Assembly: GCA_021018815.1 (NCBI GenBank)
Contig: JAITYX010000017.1
Coordinates: forward strand, 3,782,001 to 3,846,000
Direction of reading: 5' to 3'
DNA length: 64,000 nt
From: Talinum fruticosum
Lineage: Eukaryota; Streptophyta; Magnoliopsida; Caryophyllales; Talinaceae
Of the stretch, positions 13,789-27,307 are shown piece after piece. Numbering within the stretch: position 1 is the first letter of the stretch; every line of letters begins with the position of its first letter. The position numbers and the translations under genes were made by a program. Below the pieces are notes generated by a model, which saw nothing but the letters and a program-made list of their open reading frames with translations, did not search any database and was not told the DNA's origin.

Positions 13789-15818
13789 TGTAAAAACAAA
13801 TATCTAAGTTTGAGGTTTCAAAACTTCCAATAATTTTGTAGTGGTGGTACTGGTACTAGGTCCCTCATGTATAAAAGGTGAAAAAAGTTGGTTTTTACCC
13901 ACGTTTTATTAGGAATTCATGTCATGATCTTCACATGAAATTTGATTTTCATGGCTATTCTTCGTGCATAAAGGATGTTGGATGGAACCAATAAAGTATT
14001 AGTTAAAAAGGTATCGGTCTCATTCTATAAAAAAAAAAAAAAACAAGTTTAAATATATGAAAACGTACTTATTGAAACTTTTACCTTAAACACTTGATAC
14101 CATAAAGGAAATATACTCTAGCTACTCTATAATAAAGTATCCTTAATAATAGAACTATCAACATTCTATCGATCACTTTATAATTCATATGTTAAAAATA
14201 TAAATGTGAAGTACATTAAGATTTGCCTGTGAACTTTGAAGAAACAATTTTTAGTAATTATGTGTACACAATTATGGACCTATAAATTTAAGGAAGGGAT
14301 GTCGAAATAGACTGAATAGCAAAATAAAAAAAGATGAAAATTTTCTTTTGAAAAAAATAATACAAGGTGCTGTTCACAAGTGTCAAACCCCTAAACTCTC
14401 TTAGGTTTACATTAAAGTATACCTACCAACTCAACTAACAACTCTTCTATAGACGGGGTCACTTGATCCCACTGAACCCATGCTAAGTCCCCCTTCATGT
14501 ACACATGTATAATTAGTTTGATCATCTAGAAACTCTTTGCATTTTTAGAAATTTCGTGTTCCTATTTCTTTTTAACATGAGATCATCTAATTTTATTGAA
14601 AAGTTAGGGCCATAAAAATTAATAATTGTGAGGCTAGCCTTCATCCAACAATTCATTTTGAACGTCCATATATGTGTGTCAAGAGGGGATCTCTCCCTTC
14701 TTTTTTTTTATTTTTTTAAAAACAGTGTATATAATGTACGATTCTTTTGGATTTTTTTTTGTTATCTACCCTTCTTTTCATTTTCTCATTGAATATGACA
14801 TTTATTTGATGTTACGTTTTCATAAATAAAATATCAAACTAATTTGAGGCTTCAAATATTTCCACATTTTAATTTATAGTGGGCTATGTGTATGTATTTG
14901 CTGTTTGGCGCTCCGACTGTTACAAATTGAAAATTTTATTGTAGTCTCGGGATTATTTAGTAAAATAGTTTTATTAGTTATATTTCTCTAAATTTTCTTT
15001 CTATTTTTTTCATTCCAGCATCTATTGATATGCGACATTAGTATAATTTATCATACTTCAAAGAATGTAACGTAACGATTAATTGTGAAGCCTATTTATA
15101 AAAGTTTAGCTAGGATAAAACCTTATTTTTTAAAATTATATTTCAATTTTTTTCTATGATATTATGATATTATGTCTTTATAAAAGTGTACTTTTTCTTT
15201 TGTTTGAATAAACTACTCACGTGAATTATAATGTAAACTAATACTATTTTACTCATCACAAACATCAATTCAAATTATAAATAAAATAGACATAGTTGTA
15301 AAATCCAATTTCAAAATTAAATTTCATTAACCTCATTCAAAACATAGATAACTTAATAAATACATTATCAGAAAGACCCATATACAAGATAATGTAACGG
15401 GATCAATCTTTACATGAAATTTCCTACTTGTAAAAATCACATCTTCTAGCACTTATAAAATTAATATTATCAAAAATAAAACTGTTCAAGAACCAACTCA
15501 ACCAAAAGTTTAATCTTATGGTTGAAAGAGCTAAGTTGGTTTATACACCAACTCCTCCTTACCATGTACAATAATAATCAATATCGAATTTGAATTCTCT
15601 CGCTCAGAAAAACTCTAATATCATGTTCGAGGACCAACTCAACTAATTTAAACCTATAATTAAAGGTTTGGGAATAAATTTATACTCTAATAGAAACATT
15701 TATCAACTTAAGAACCAAATCAAGGTACATTAAATCAAATCTCAACCCAAAACACGGCATACATATTAGTATTGAAATTTATGATTTTTTTTGAATTTTT
15801 TGGGATTAAGTTGAAGGA

Positions 15819-18202
15819 CTAGGACTTCCTAGTCAAAGAAACAACCAAATTAATCATCTTGAGGGTTTGTTTGGAGAGAAGATGGTCAACAATCCTAGCA
15901 TACCTAATGAAGAGTTCATCAACGATGACTCTTCCAAAATGATGGTCAAACATAGACTCAACCACAGCTCTATGCATCTTGGCGATCCTCTCTCCTCTTG
16001 TTGTTCCCTCTGTGGCCTCCATTCTCTCCCCTCCATCCCACTCAATGTCACAGGCTTCGAATCGATCCATTGAAAATGAGCCTTCTTCTTCTATCATTTG
16101 CTGTAGTTCTTCAAGACAGGGTGCATAATATGGGACGTTGAAAGAATCCACTGTCTCCTCATCCACAAGGCCCTATAGAAACATTATGCATGTGTTCTTT
16201 TTATTCATAAACATAAAAAAGAAAAACAAAAGGACATGTAATTGGCCATTCGGTCAAATTCTCTCTTCTGTCAATTTTATACTGATAATAGTCTGACAAG
16301 CACATACTCTTATGGCTTATAAGATATCCGTGATGTATAAGTTTTTGTGCTTCTTCGAATAAAGTTATGCACGTATATGTAAATATAGCGCTGACGAAAA
16401 TTTGGACTCGGGTTAAAATCTATATCCAGCATCACTGCCTGTATTCATTACTGAATACGCACTATCTTCGGGTTCCTTATTTTCAGTATAACAGTTTCTG
16501 AAAGTTTCATCTGTTTTTTTTTCCTTTCAGAAATTTTAAATGGCACAAAAATTAGAAAAGTGAAATAATGGTACCTCAGAAACCATAGTCATGAGAGTGT
16601 GAGCAATGAGTTCCCAAGGGCCACTGGCTTTTTCACAGGTGTGATCAGTTGATGTTCTTCCCATCAAAGCCAACACCATACGACCCCCAGAAATAACTTC
16701 CTTTGATCGAAATCTTAGAAATGATAGAAAATCCTCTCGAAATTGCATCGTATATGCATCAATCACTGATTTTGGGCTTGTCTTTGACAAATATATCTTC
16801 CCTTTGTTCATCATTTCTGGATTTTCTTTACCATCCAATCCTGCCGGAATCTGCACAAATATTCAAATACGCGCATACACACACGTGCACACAATAAGGT
16901 TAGTTTGTGGTCGGTTGATCAAAATTTTGGCCTGATAATAATTTCTTAAGTTAAAAGTCATATGATCCAAAAAAAAAAATTCATAATTTATATATTGAAT
17001 ACTGATCTTTTAGATTACAAATCTGTACTATAATTTTACTGTTCCTTTAATTTGGTTACCTTGTTTTTTTACTAATCAGTATTTCGAGTCTATTAACCGA
17101 CAAATTAAAAAATATTAGTTCTACCCAAACTTTCAATTAAAAGTTAAGCTAAAGAAATTACAGAAATTCATTGACACCAGCTTTTTATAGAAACCAATTT
17201 GGTTAACGGACCTTGCATTTGATTAAGTTTTTTTCTAAAAAGAAAAGGAGTTAAATTTTTCATGAACTCACGCCCCACACTTGACTTATGTTCTAAAAAT
17301 TAGTCCATATTTCTTTTTTTCCCACATATTATATATTCTTTTTATTTTCACAAATTTCTAAAATGAAACGAAACATACAATATGCTATATAACCCCAAGC
17401 ATGTCAGTTTTATGTCAAATCCAGTTAGTTTGGTGTTACGATCATGACAATTTCGGTCGAGTTTAATTCAAGTTAATTTGTTACGGTCTTGTTAATTTTT
17501 ACCTGAGAGATCCAATGCAAGCTAGAAGAAGAGTGGACAAAGTGCAAGCAGCGGTTAGGAAGGAGCCTCCCATGGAAGCTCCCAGGGAGGCCAGCAAAGA
17601 AGCACGGTCCGAAATTGGCCCCCTTTTCCTTCTCCAACTTGACCTGGAAACTAGCCAAGGAACCAAACACCTCATTGAAGTCATTCCCTGGCAGGTCGTT
17701 CAAGAACACCATGAACTTTGGTGACTTCCGGCATCCATACTTATCAGCCACCGCATCCAAGATGTCTGACACCGCGGTTAGGGTGTTTGGGCCGGAGGAG
17801 CAACCGAGCTCGGCTATCCCCATTGTCTCTGGATAATATCCAGCTGCAAGGTAGTCTTCTATGGCTGCCTTTACAAATGGCTTTGTGATAGATAATATCT
17901 CGTGCTGGAAAATTAAAAGTAAAATTCACAATAAGTTACCAATTAATTAGTATACTTATGTAAGATAACATATACATTTATATCTGCAGAATTTAGATGA
18001 AACTGTTACGATATGTTGCTGTGAGACGGGGTGACAAGAAGAAAATTATTATTCGAAAAAATATATATAACTCTGGAACATGAAAAATAAAGAAAGTAGA
18101 GTTGAAGAAATCAGTTAAGATATATGCCTGAACAGTAGAATTCTTGGCATAACTGGCCTCCCCTTCACCTTTGTTCATGTGAAAAACTTGAAACATGTCC
18201 AT
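15819..18202 (-). CDS. SABATH-family carboxyl methyltransferase
   Basis: Four exons, 18202-18128, 17904-17503, 16850-16575 and 16172-15819, join in frame to 368 residues, the usual SABATH length. The enzyme would transfer methyl from S-adenosylmethionine to the carboxyl of a small acid such as salicylate, benzoate or jasmonate. Visible motifs are FHMNKGEGEASYAKNSTVQ at the N-terminus, the SAM-site GIAELGCSSGPNTL, FLNDLPGNDFN, GLPGSFHGRLLP, HFVHSSSSLHWISQ, SGGRMVLALMGR, FNVPYYAP and EEEGSF. Histidine in SLHW sits where salicylate-specific SAMT enzymes have methionine, so a BSMT- or jasmonate-type substrate is more likely than strict salicylate. The ATG at 18200-18202 starts the family's standard N-terminus. 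Exon 1 appears to end at a GC donor. The carlactonoic-acid methyltransferase of strigolactone synthesis is also SABATH, but this protein looks closer to the SAMT/BSMT/JMT clade. The substrate is not established. Confidence 0.9.
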
Positions 18203-18350
18203 CTCTACCTTTTGAGGAGAATTGGGGAACCAGAAAAATTCAAATAAATAAAAGAAAATCAAGGGAGGAGAAAAAAATGGAAGAAATTATCCAATTTTTT
18301 AGTATTTCAAGTTCGATGAGGAATGAGTTCAGGGAGGCTATGGTGAAGCA

Positions 18351-18358
18351 TTTATATA
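18351..18358 (-). promoter_or_regulatory. TATA box of the SABATH gene
   Basis: TATATAAA on the minus strand, ~150 bp before the ATG at 18202, implying a leader of about 120 bases. Placement only; no transcription evidence. Confidence 0.5.
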
Positions 18359-18812
18359 GAGATATATGGATAGCTTCCCAAAAAATTGAAGGCAGGGAAA
18401 ACGTGCTCATGTAGAACAAACAAAAATTTGGAATAATATCGATTCCCTTTTTTTTTTTTTTTTGTGTGTTGGAGAAGGGGAGGGAGGGGGGATATTTTTC
18501 TAATAATGAAACTTAAAAAATAAACTTAGTTTTATGTTACATGTATCTAAAATTGAAAAATATGAGTGGTAATTAGTTTAACTGATAATTTTTTTAAAAT
18601 TATTATAAAAAGTTAAATTTAAATTTTATCGATATTGACCTTTATGTGATATTTATTCCTCTCTCTCCTCCTATAATATACTACCTTTAAATGTATGAAA
18701 ACTCACATTAGGGCAGAGGAAAAAGCTCACACTAAAGGAAGGAAACCTCACTCGAATAATTGAAATGAAGAGAATTTATTAAAAAGATATTCAAAATTAA
18801 TGGTAAATTTAA

Positions 18813-19600
18813 GAGGTGTTGGTTGGGAGCTAGGAATGAAATTTGATACCTTTAGATATTAAGTTTTCAAACCTTTTGAGGAATGAGATTTGATTTCTAA
18901 GGGTATCAAATCTCCCCAAACCCAAGGATTTTAATTCATCGCTTTTTTTAGATACATCAAATCTCATTCATCCAATCTATCAAATTTTTATTTTTCTAAA
19001 AGAAGAAAAAATTCATCAAATCCCTTAACCCCCTTATTATCTTCCATCTTTCATCAAATCCCAACAATTCATCAAATCTCAACATGATGTTACAAAGAAC
19101 TTAGTGGAGACAAAGAATGTCGAGAGCAAAGAGTTCGCCTGATAAGATAAACTTGTTGGAGACCAGGTATGCTTTGCCACCCCCTCCCCGAGCATTTTCG
19201 TCAAAGAAGAACACTGTTTTTCTCCCCTGTGTTTCACCCATCTAGATTCCGACGATTGGTGTTTTGCCCTCTCCCCCAAATTCCGATGGCACACCCCCAT
19301 GTTTAACCAACCCAACCCTCACACGGGTTTGCTCCTTCAAACACCCTCCAAATTCCGAGTGAGTTGCTTTATTAAACCATATTTACAAGAAAAAACATAT
19401 AATTTTAGTTTAGAAAAGTGTATTTAAAAAAATAAATTTGATTCTATTTCATAACTGAATCAATCAATAGAAATAGGATACTGATTTCATTCTCGATACA
19501 AACAAAATACTTAATTTCGTGAATCAAGCCTCATTTCATTCTTCCCAGATTTCGATTTCATTTCACTTCATTCCACTACCGGTGAACCAAACAACTCTTT
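18813..19600. mobile_element. PIF/Harbinger (Tourist-like) element with TAA TSD
   Basis: The left end is GAGGTGTTGGTTGGGAGC; the right end, reversed, reads AAAGAGTTGTTTGGTTCACC. TAA flanks both sides (18810-18812 and 19601-19603). Just inside, GGAATGAAAT at the left matches GGAATGAAGT reversed at the right. At 788 bp it is long for a MITE, and I see no transposase, so it is non-autonomous. It lies ~450 bp upstream of the SABATH TATA box and so within reach of that promoter. Confidence 0.65.
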
Positions 19601-21386
19601 TAACTATAATTAAAATAAAGTGTTGAAAGAGAATTAGCGGGTATCTGGTGAAAAATTAAGTTGTCACATTAGTTGATCCCAATAGGTAAGGTCATTTCCA
19701 CAAAACGTCAATGAGGGTAAGTACCATAATTTCGTAATCTTAGCCGTCCACATGGCAATGTTTAATCTACACCATAGTTAATACCATTAAAATTTAACAT
19801 TTATAAATTATTTAAATATTGATAAATTGCTTAAAAAGTATTTTTTAAGGCCATGTTTGAATTGTCAAAATTTTTGTCTTAAGAACACTTAAAAAGTAAA
19901 AAAATTTTAAAAATAATCTAACTTATATATTTTCCGATCACATGTTTCGTACTTTTGGCCACAAGCTCCATATTTTCCGGCCAGTGTACACCGATCTCCA
20001 TGACACTCGTGTGAGTCTTACATTCCCCCACTATCACCCATGTCCCTGGCCACCACGTTTTGCATCCTCCCCCACAGTAATCCTTTCACGAACCACGATA
20101 TCATAGTTTTGATGTTAAGGTTTGTAAATTGGAATTAGCCAAAGATCTCACATATATTTGGGCATGATTTGTGAGATATTACCCGTTTAAGTATACTTCC
20201 ATTGCTTAATTGCATTAGGATTGAAAAGTCAACTATTTGACTATCGGGGGATGGGGGTCTGTTCAACTAAAATAAAATGGAATGGCTAAATGTAATATGG
20301 AACGAGACTAAGTATTTGATTCATTATGTAATTTAATTACTTGGCTCCACCTCCACTTAAAATAAATTAAATTAATTAGGACAAAAGTAATTCCTAAAAA
20401 TGAGTTTGTATATGCAAATTCTTAAATGTTCACGAGGAGCGATATACTCTCCGAACATAGAGAGAAAGATTAAGTTCATAAAATGTCCCTCTATTTTTCC
20501 GTTCATTCAATTATCTGTTGACATATGACGAGTAGCGAGATACTAACAGGTGTATATCAAACGTTCTGCTCTTATACATGAACGATGATATATATTGTAG
20601 TCTAACTGTAGATACTCCTGTAAGCTAATGTGTGGCTATTCTTATTTATGCATGTTTATCATATGGATTCACTTTAATCCATATGCTTACGTAACTTGTG
20701 GTGGTACATTTTCGTAGAAGTATGACATAAAATTTTTTAAGACAAATAACTAATTAATCATACATTAGGTATAAGACATAGCTAATGCTATTATTTTATT
20801 TTAGAGTTAATACACTACTTTCAAGTACTGCAAAATAATTAAAAAAATCTGTCTTATTTTAAAAATAATAAATTATTACCTTCAATTTCTACTCATTTAA
20901 CAATTCACTACCTTTAAAATAATATTTTTTTATTTCTTTTTGGGTGGAAAAAATACTTTCAATGGAAAAACTATAAATATTAGCAAAAGGTATAGGTTTT
21001 GAAAGAAAATCAAATGAAAGATAGTCTGTCGATATTTGGCTGATCGGTGAATATTACTTTTAACGGTAATGTGACACAAAAATAAAAAAATTTAAAGACC
21101 ATACGCAAATCTTATATTATTAACATACTAACAAATACTTTAATTTATTGCATTTTGCACTTGGTTTATTTTATTTTTAATATTCAACATTAAGGAAGGC
21201 ATGTCTCCACAGCCTTATTGCTCTTATTAATCGTGACTGGTTCAATGTTAATGTCTTCAAAATAATTGATAGCACTCTCTAGACGATTTTATTTTGGTTT
21301 CATAAATTATTATAACGATGTTGTCTTTTACTAATATCTTATAATATTTTTTTTTTTGTCACAGATATGCTTACATTAATATTGAG

Positions 21387-21422
<36 letters not shown>

Positions 21423-22336
21423 ATGTTTATATATGAGATATAAAGATTGATATATACATAATTCAAATATATACTTTTAAATATTTTATCAATTGAGACT
21501 ATTTATATTCACAAAATAAAGATATTAGAGATTGGGAAGTTAAAGTCTAATGGAGAATCCAGATTGGGAAGTTAAAGTCACCCATTGTTACGAGAGAAGC
21601 AAACCAAGTAGCAGACAAACCGGCAAATTTAGGTCTTAATATGAGTCTCGGTTATCATTTCTTTCAATCTCCAACTAGGGATATTAGAGATTTGCTTTAT
21701 GTAGACAATGTAAGTGTCGCATGGCCCGAATTATTAATAATTAATCCGTTTTAAGGGCTTAGCCCCTCTTACGCACCAAAAAAAATATTCACAAAATAAA
21801 GAGATTATAAACATGGTTGATTTTGAATTAATTCACAAGTGATTTTATATGGCCAATGATTTTGCTTATGTTTTACAATGAGTCTCATGACGTGGCTAAT
21901 TTTTTTATCCAACAAACCCAAAGTTGGAATTATTAATATTCAAAACCCAAGAGAAAATTATAGTGGGACAACACTTTAAAAAGTATTTTCATCTATAGGA
22001 CTTCAAATTATTTTTTTTTCTTGTAATGAAGAAGAAGAGTCACGCCCCAAAAAGAATTTTATTAATTATTAATTAATGTGGACCCACTAGAAGGAGAATC
22101 ATAAAAAAGACACAATTAAAATTATTAGAGGTAGCCATATAAATGACTTCAATTTGATTTTTAATTTTTTTTTTAAAAATGTAATATTTTTTTTATTAAT
22201 TTATTGAATATAATTTGCACCTTAGACACGACTCGAGTTGGAAAAAGTTAATTTGACACGAAGTTAATATTAAAATCGGGAGCTCACTCAAACTAACCTA
22301 GCTTTACACCTTTTAAATCTGCTACTTACATCAATA
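19601..22336. other. Intergenic AT-rich DNA
   Basis: No gene recognised. Contains an (AT)n tract at 21390-21419 and the truncated LINE at 21523-21784; the remainder shows nothing assignable. Confidence 0.6.
21505..21802 (+). mobile_element. 5'-truncated LINE with 18-bp target duplication
   Basis: An exact 18-bp direct repeat, ATATTCACAAAATAAAGA, lies at 21505-21522 and 21785-21802. Between them are 262 bp ending in a short A-run. The plus-strand frame across 21580-21750 reads the C-terminal end of a plant LINE RNase H domain (VTREANQVADKPANLGL, then LLYVDNVSVAWPELL) before a stop and an untranslated tail. This is the standard structure of a recent, heavily 5'-truncated non-LTR insertion. A 17-bp direct repeat, ATTGGGAAGTTAAAGTC, occurs twice near its 5' end. 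Confidence 0.85.
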
Positions 22337-22800
22337 ATGGAGGATTGTACTGCTTTATACAGTCATAACCGAGTAATTACACGCATTAAGCAAGCAATAA
22401 ACACAAGAAAAGAAACGGACGAAAAACGGAAGCAGCCCAACAAACTACAATTGGCATGGGCCATGCCAGTTGACACGCCCTGCCCTGTCATTGGCATGGG
22501 CCATGCCATCCGACACAATCGGCCTGTGCTGGCTGCTACCTCTCCGGTCTTTGTTTTCTTTGGCCTACATGGCCCGTTCTTGATGCCCATGGGTCATGCT
22601 TCCCATTCTTTGCCCTGCAACGTGAATTCCCGAGTCTAAAACTTCTATTAGCCTCCACACACCCAACAATCTCCCACTTGGAGACTAATGGTTTCACCTC
22701 CTTGTTGCATCCTTTTAGTTCACCGAAACCCGACCTCTTCATCGAGAGAGACCAATCGAGGCTTTGCACCACCCCACCGTTTTGGCACCTTCTCATCTAC
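22337..22800 (-). mobile_element. Candidate Ty1/copia 3' end: polypurine tract and LTR start
   Basis: On the minus strand 22680-22662 reads CCAAGTGGGAGAT then TGTTGGG. That is the usual junction of polypurine tract and LTR start in plant copia elements. The LTR would therefore run from 22668 to lower coordinates, but I could not find its CA end, a second LTR or the pol gene. The putative LTR carries two copies of TTGGCATGGGCCATGCC about 40 bp apart and is GC-richer than its surroundings. Treat it as a fragment. Confidence 0.4.
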
Positions 22801-22837
<37 letters not shown>

Positions 22838-25389
22838 GTTTATGACTATGGCAGTGTAAATCTAAAAATCTACTAATCAATACAAGTTACTATATTGTTA
22901 GTTTACCACCAAAGACCTAAATTTGAAGTTAAAACCTTACTTATAGAACTCGTTGTATATGTCTCTACACACGCTTAAACAAAACATATTATTTGAATAG
23001 AGAGTACCAATGTATTTTGTATATATACCCAGTCTTCTAAATTTTTTAAAAAAAAAAAACTTCTAAAATTTTTTTCCTTTCCTTCGGTTATAATTTTCCT
23101 GATTTCAAATATAAGGAAACTGATCTTAAATTTTCTTGTTCTCTTTAACTTAATTGATTAGCACTTATTTATCGAACTCAAGTTGAAACAATTTATTGCT
23201 GCAGGAATTATTGAAAAATTATTAAAATTAAAAATAAAATTATTATGAAAAAATTAAGTTGAAGAAAAATAGTGTAAAATACTCACATACTCCAAAAAAA
23301 AAATCAGAATTAATTAGGTAGGTAGAAAAATTGTTTGAACTCAGACAGGAGGTAATCAATGAATTGCCCTGCATAAGATAACTTTGTTTCTGTCCTTCAA
23401 AAACCAACCAATAATTCCCCCTTTCTTATTATATTTTTACTTGCAAAATGAATTCATATTCATATATAGCTGTAAGTACCATTTTTTCGTACGTACTGAA
23501 TGTGTGGGAAAATATGCACCAGTCAATTGCCCCCTTTTTCAATAACTTACAATAAGAAGAAATGCTTGGCTCGTGAATCATTTTGCCCTCAATGCATATA
23601 TGGAATTCAAACACCAAACAAGTTGCATGTTGGCATTCTAATGAACGATATTCCATCTCGGGCCTAGCTTGGTCCCGACTTATAAGAGCGTGCTAAAATG
23701 ACTTTTTTGGATTAAAAAAAGGACATTTTATGCATGAACTTAAAGTTATAGGTGTATAGCTGGTTGGTTGGTTAAGTTTGGGAAAGTTGTACGTGAATTG
23801 TATGCGATATGTCACCAATTATTGTTAGATTGTGATTATGTGAATTTGTTGTTTGACGAATTGGCTGGTAATTGTTTTGTTTCATTCATCATTTTCACGT
23901 GTATGAACAAACTTTATTATTTTTATAAAAAAATAACTTTCTCTTAACGACATAAATGTTTCACTGTTAAGCATCACTTTAATTCTTTTTTGTTACCTGT
24001 TTAATAAAATAGTTTTTTAACAAAATAGTTGTATAGGGTTATTGTAGTTTTAAAAATTTTAAAATATGAAACGATAATGTCAGCTGGATTGGCTCCAATA
24101 GGTCACTATAGTGGATATGGTATCTTATTTTATATTTTTTATGGAACTATATTTAAAATTACATCAATAATTTTTTAAATCTAAATACAACATAGATATT
24201 TTATTTATTTATTTATTTGGTCAAGCATAGGTATTTTATAGTCGACTTTTAGATCCTAGGTTTAACTATCCACTCATCAAACCATCCACTTTTTTTCAAT
24301 TTATTTTAATTTTCAATAATTTTTAATTTCATCAGGATATTTCCACATTTCTACAAATTTTCACAAATTTTTTCTTTTTTGACTACTATTTCAGATGGAA
24401 TGTTCCAACATAAAACCCTGATAGATCATATTTTTCAAAATTCTATTTTTTCTGAATTTCGCTCGTAATTAGTAATATCTGTTATTTTGCTTTCCCAAGA
24501 TACAAGAGTAATAAAAACAACCCCAAATTCTTCAACCAGGTTATTCATGTTTTGTTTTTGTAATAGTTTGGCTAATATCAAATATTTTCTGTCCATGAGA
24601 ATAAACAGCAGGTCTTGTATGGCCTAGTTTCTCTTCTAAAAGTGGTCCTTAAATTCTATATAATTCAACAAATGCCATGAAAACCTTTTGTCAAGAGGTA
24701 CTCAGATGCAAAAATAAAACAAAATATAATAATTTATTGTACTTCTCTCTGAGTGATATTATAATTATTGGATGACCATGATAAGATTATAAAAATTTTG
24801 AATTATAATTATTTTATTTTATTTAAAGTTTGTGGTGTGTAAACGTCATGTTATGATAATTTTTTAATAATAATTGTTGAAATTAATAATTTATTTAAGA
24901 TTGTGATAATTAATTAAAGTCAGTACTAGTGATTGTTTATGAATTAAAAAGTATATTATTAATAATCACATCAGGATCTGTATACAAATTCAGCCATAAA
25001 AGAGTTTGTTTTATAATACCTCTGATGTGATACATTCCTTGTCTAAGAATTTGTGAGCTAAACGTTTTAATATTAGACGGGTCAAAAACTTGGACTTATG
25101 ATACACAATAATAGAGGTGTAAGACGTCCGGACTTGTGGGGAAGGTCTTGTCCTTCTCTTTTCTTTTCTTTTCTTTTTTTTTTTTTGGTGTAAAAGAAGT
25201 ATAAAGAATGATATAGACGGGATTTAAACACAAATATATAATAATAATTTACAAAGACTTTATCAAGAATTAACATCGATGAACTTGTCCTTTTTTAAAT
25301 TTAACTGTAGTTTTCTTTAGTTTTACTTTTTTTTTGATGGGTGATCAATTGGGGAATAACAAACACATTTCCGTTTAGTAATTTCTATC

Positions 25390-25393
<4 letters not shown>

Positions 25394-25468
<75 letters not shown>
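25394..25468. repeat. Long (AT)n microsatellite
   Basis: About 37 uninterrupted AT units, the longest dinucleotide tract in the window. It is self-complementary, so it could form a cruciform and is likely polymorphic. Confidence 0.9.
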
Positions 25469-25473
<5 letters not shown>

Positions 25474-26866
25474 TATTTTTAAAATTTATTTCTTAACTCA
25501 ATTAAAGGTACTAAGAAAGAATGGTGTCCATTGAATGAAAATACACATATGCTGATATTCATCCAATTTGTGGTAGCTGTTGTTTTGTAACAAAATAGCT
25601 TTACTTATGAAAATTGTTAGTAAGGATAAGACTGTCTACATCCTGGATCTCTCAAAAATAAAACTTGCGCTAAAAGTCTGTCTTTGCTACTTATAGCGAA
25701 ATTGATGTTTACAAGTTATAAACTTATGTATCAAATTTGATAATTTCTCATTCATTTTGACACATAACATATCAAATTTTAACCTATCAAGACAATAACC
25801 AAAAAAATTATCTTGGTTGAAGATTATTATGTTGCTTTTGTTCACCATACTTGCCGTATTACAATATTGGCCTCCATACGAGTCACAAACGGACGTGAAT
25901 GGGATGCCAATGTGTCAATATTTGGGTCACTGTTAATTAAAATTAATCATAATTTAAATTTCCATATAAAAATCTTTATACAGGCAGAGTATTTATAAAA
26001 CTTAATTATTGAAAATTTTGCAAACCCCACTGCTGACAAAGAGTTATATATACATCAAAGTGTCAACAAAAATAAAAAAAGAAGAAATTTGTAAACAAAT
26101 CTGATCGATTATTTATAGTCAAGTAGTAATAAATCTTGTTCATGTCCATTCCAAAAAAAAAAAAACAAGGGTGAGATAAACGTTTTCAATTTCTCATGTG
26201 TGGGAAAAAGTCTTCACTTAAAGTCTCGGGTCTCACTCTTACTTTCCACGTCCCATCAAATCGACTCCTTTAATTTTTGTCTAATATTTCTTCTCTCATG
26301 CATAAAAAAAAAAGAAGCAAAATATGTATGAATAAACAAAAATTCAATCGATTTTCTTTTATAATTTACAATAACTCTTCTGACTGTAAATTTCGATTGA
26401 GTATACACAATCTTACCCTTATTAACATTATAGATATATATACCTTTTGGCTCTAGAAATATAGGAAGCTAAAATTTAAGGTATTGTTTTGTAACCTATG
26501 AGGAAGATGTTTGTCCATAGTAATAAATTTGGTCTCCTCTTTCTTATCCACAGATAGCCAAATGGATATGAGATTTCTAAAATTTGGTTGTGTTATTTCT
26601 TGTCCACATATTAACGTGGAGATGTTTACCTGTGATCTTGGTATTATAAGTGCAGATGTCAAAAATATCACGTGATTATTTGACTTTTATCTACCGTTAA
26701 AGTCGGTCGCTCATTTGATGTACATATTTTTTAGATAATAAAAATTATTAAGGGTCTATTTGAAATTGATATTTATATCTACATTTATAATAACTTTCAA
26801 CTTATTTTATTTTATAAATGTTATAATAATCGCTAATAATAACCTCATATTAAAAATAATAACCTC

Positions 26867-26867
<1 letters not shown>

Positions 26868-26943
<76 letters not shown>
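26868..26943. repeat. (TAA)n(TTA)n palindromic tract
   Basis: About 13 TAA units run directly into about 12 TTA units, with the switch near 26908. The whole tract is therefore one inverted repeat. A second tract of the same design is at 38217-38284. Flanking sequence (TTTGAAATTGATATTTATAT at 26766) resembles that beside the second tract. Confidence 0.85.
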
Positions 26944-27307
26944 TGTTGTTGTTGTTGTTATAAGACAAATATGTATTATTTTTTTATATTTATTTGTATT
27001 TTATTTATATAGAAGGGAATATGTATTGTTAGGGATTTTTGTCAAATTTTGTTTGGGTTTTTTTGTAAATTTTTTAATTTCATAATTTTTGGCCTTTTTG
27101 ACAAATGTAATAATTTTTTTCTTTTTTTAAGATAGGTATTACTGGGAGCTTTTTTTTCAAAATATTATTAATTTCTAACAAAATAACAATTAAATCGATT
27201 AGCAAAACATATATATATTTTTAAATATTTATTATTAACCAAATAATCGTTACTATAAAATTTTGTAACAACACATAACAACTTATAATAGCTAATCGAG
27301 TACTTAT

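Larger units (their letters stand above)
11864..15818. other. Intergenic region, P450 promoter to SABATH 3' side
   Basis: This holds the P450 promoter at its left end, a (TAA)n tract at 12169-12232 and an inverted-repeat element near 13.4-13.8 kb. The rest is AT-rich with no recognisable gene. The ~3.95-kb gap between two same-strand genes is large enough for independent promoters. Confidence 0.6.
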
